Assembly: GCA_937922945.1 (NCBI GenBank)
Contig: CAKZUP010000215.1
Location: forward strand, 1 to 35,139
Reading direction: 5' to 3'
Length of the DNA: 35,139 nucleotides
Source of the DNA: an uncultured Granulosicoccaceae bacterium
Lineage (GTDB): Bacteria > Pseudomonadota > Gammaproteobacteria > Granulosicoccales > Granulosicoccaceae
In this document: positions 34,256 through 35,139 of the stretch, piece after piece
Position numbering within the stretch: the stretch's first letter is position 1
Layout of the letters: every line of letters starts with the position of its first letter
Made by a program: the position numbers and the translations under genes
Notes under the pieces: model-generated
Databases searched by the model: none
Told to the model about the DNA's origin: nothing
The model's input: the letters and a program-made list of their open reading frames with translations, nothing else

Positions 34256-34939
34256 TTATGGAATACAACTCATAGAACCATTCCAACCCCAACCGTCACC
34301 ATCTATATCTACACACTGCGCAGTTGGTTGTGTATTACCTACATTTTCCAATGGTGCACAACTTTGGCTTGTTGTGGCATTCCAGCCCCAACCACCGTGC
34401 AACTCTGAGTCGCTGTAGTCTCACTGACTATCTATAGAGGCGCTGGCCCCAGGATTATCAACGCTTACTATGCACGTCACTACACCATCCCAACCCCAGC
34501 CGTCACCATCTGTATCTATACACTGCGCAGTTGGTTGCGTATTACCTATGTTTTCCAATGGTGTGCAGCTTTGGCTTGTAGTGGCATTCCAACCCCAGCC
34601 ACCATTCGAATCTGCATTGCTGTAATCACATCCGTTGTTGGTATTATCAACAATATCAACGCTATCAGGGGCTGGTGTACTGGTATTAGTGCCGTTCCAG
34701 CCAAACCCGTCACCATCAGCATCGATGCATGGCGACGTTTGGTTTAACCGATAGTAGAAAACCGCACCACGACTACCCGCCATCAGATGCTCTCCATCTA
34801 TTGCTACACTTTCGCCAAAACGCAGTGGACTACTATTCGTACCCAGTTCAGATTCTCTCCATTCTCCATTGGCAAATTGGAACAGGAAGAACTGCTGGTT
34901 TTTACGAGCTTTGGCCGAATACTGGTGGCTGCGGTGATC
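34256..34939 (-). pseudogene. Decayed secreted FG-GAP / GDGWGW-repeat protein
   Basis: The frame is open from 34939 downward, with no good start codon until an ATG at 34783. Its first part (NQQFFLFQFANGEWRESELG, LRFGESVAIDGEHLMAGSRG) is an FG-GAP repeat. It continues with Cys/Trp repeats (CIDADGDGFGWNG, CDYSNADSNGGWGWNATTSQ, CIDTDGDGWGWDG). A TGA at 34421-34423 stands where the other repeat has Cys before DYS. Beyond it the same frame goes on with DYSDSELHGGWGWNATTSQS and CVDIDGDGWGWNG to a TAA at 34256-34258. The signal peptide and the first repeats are missing, so the gene is 5'-truncated as well. The 120-residue frame at 34421-34783 alone is unlikely to be functional. Such repeats occur in secreted enzymes and surface proteins of marine gammaproteobacteria. 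Confidence 0.7.
34270..34690 (-). repeat. Imperfect tandem duplication, period 207 bp (69 codons)
   Basis: Two copies, about 34270-34476 and 34477-34690, align with a constant 207-bp offset (for example the CGTCACC motifs at 34294 and 34501). Each encodes a DYS.(A)..NGGWGWNATTSQSC unit plus a C.D.DGDGWGW unit. Substitutions are mostly at third positions, so the duplication is not very recent. Confidence 0.85.
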
Positions 34940-34983
34940 TCACCTCCGAGTGACCGGCTGTGGCCGCGATACTTCAAATGCCG

Positions 34984-35139
34984 TCATAATCGATCGCGCT
35001 TATACTGCTTCATCGCATTTTCAAAATCCTTGACGGTACCTGGAATCATCAACCGGTATAGGTGGCGCAATATCCAACCCGGGATCCATCTTCCCCGCTC
35101 TTCTTCAGATACACGGGCTCTTGGATGGTCCAGGAACGC
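34984..35139 (-). CDS. C-terminal part of an unknown protein (runs off the window)
   Basis: The minus frame is open from the right window edge to a TGA at 34984-34986, giving 51 residues (...VSEEERGRWIPGWILRHLYR, LMIPGTVKDFENAMKQYKRD, RL). The composition (helical, basic end, Trp pair) looks coding. No family was recognised. It reads in the same direction as the FG-GAP remnant, which begins 45 bp further on. Being short and partial, it could be chance. Confidence 0.4.
   Translation of the reverse strand, partial: AFLDHPRARVSEEERGRWIPGWILRHLYRLMIPGTVKDFENAMKQYKRDRL

Noticed and set aside
1..35139. CRISPR array, tRNA or rRNA genes
   Set aside because: No regularly spaced repeats, cloverleaf with CCA end or rRNA-like blocks were noticed on reading both strands.

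Overview
The window reads as chromosomal DNA of a marine, heterotrophic gammaproteobacterium of moderate GC. This is an inference from gene content: uptake and demethylation genes for quaternary ammonium or sulfonium compounds, a DmdA-type T-protein, a YaeO/Rof-type Rho antagonist and many envelope lipoproteins. I cannot name the genus. I saw no rRNA, tRNA, CRISPR array or intact transposase.

Left part (1-8.6 kb), methylated-amine block. It holds the 3' end of a trimethylamine-methyltransferase (MttB) family gene, then a secreted Calx-beta/DUF11 protein. Next comes a minus-strand operon with a ProV-type ATPase, a Rieske monooxygenase and an MBL-fold hydrolase. Divergent from it lie a 707-residue permease made of two fused ProW-like halves and a ProX-type binding protein. 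Together they look like uptake plus oxidative or methyl-transfer breakdown of a betaine-like compound. A DmdA-like protein at 30.8-32.0 kb fits the same theme.

Middle part (9.1-20 kb), transporters. A complete peptide/opine-type ABC system has a Tat-exported binding protein, two permeases with extra segments and one polypeptide carrying both ATPases. A terminator sits between the binding protein and the permeases. Then come a lipoprotein peptidase of the tripeptidyl-aminopeptidase type and a polar amino-acid ABC system with two permeases and a binding protein but no ATPase gene. A possible small structured RNA follows at about 20.0 kb.

Right part (20-35 kb), accessory and eroded. It carries small single genes (VOC protein, four-helix membrane protein, kinase-fold phosphotransferase, membrane NERD protein, Rof, META lipoprotein) mixed with broken genes. 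The clearest event is a 3,353-bp insertion (26768-30120), flanked by an 8-bp direct repeat, that splits a LysE/RhtB exporter gene in two. The halves rejoin exactly in frame when the insert and one repeat copy are removed. The insert carries two paralogous lipoproteins of unknown family and a secreted protein whose two frames meet at an A_AAA_AAG heptamer. A second LysE remnant (32039-32194) lies just after the dmdA-like gene. At the right end are a PilB/GspE N2-type domain without its ATPase core and a decayed FG-GAP/GDGWGW-repeat protein with a TGA at a conserved Cys position.
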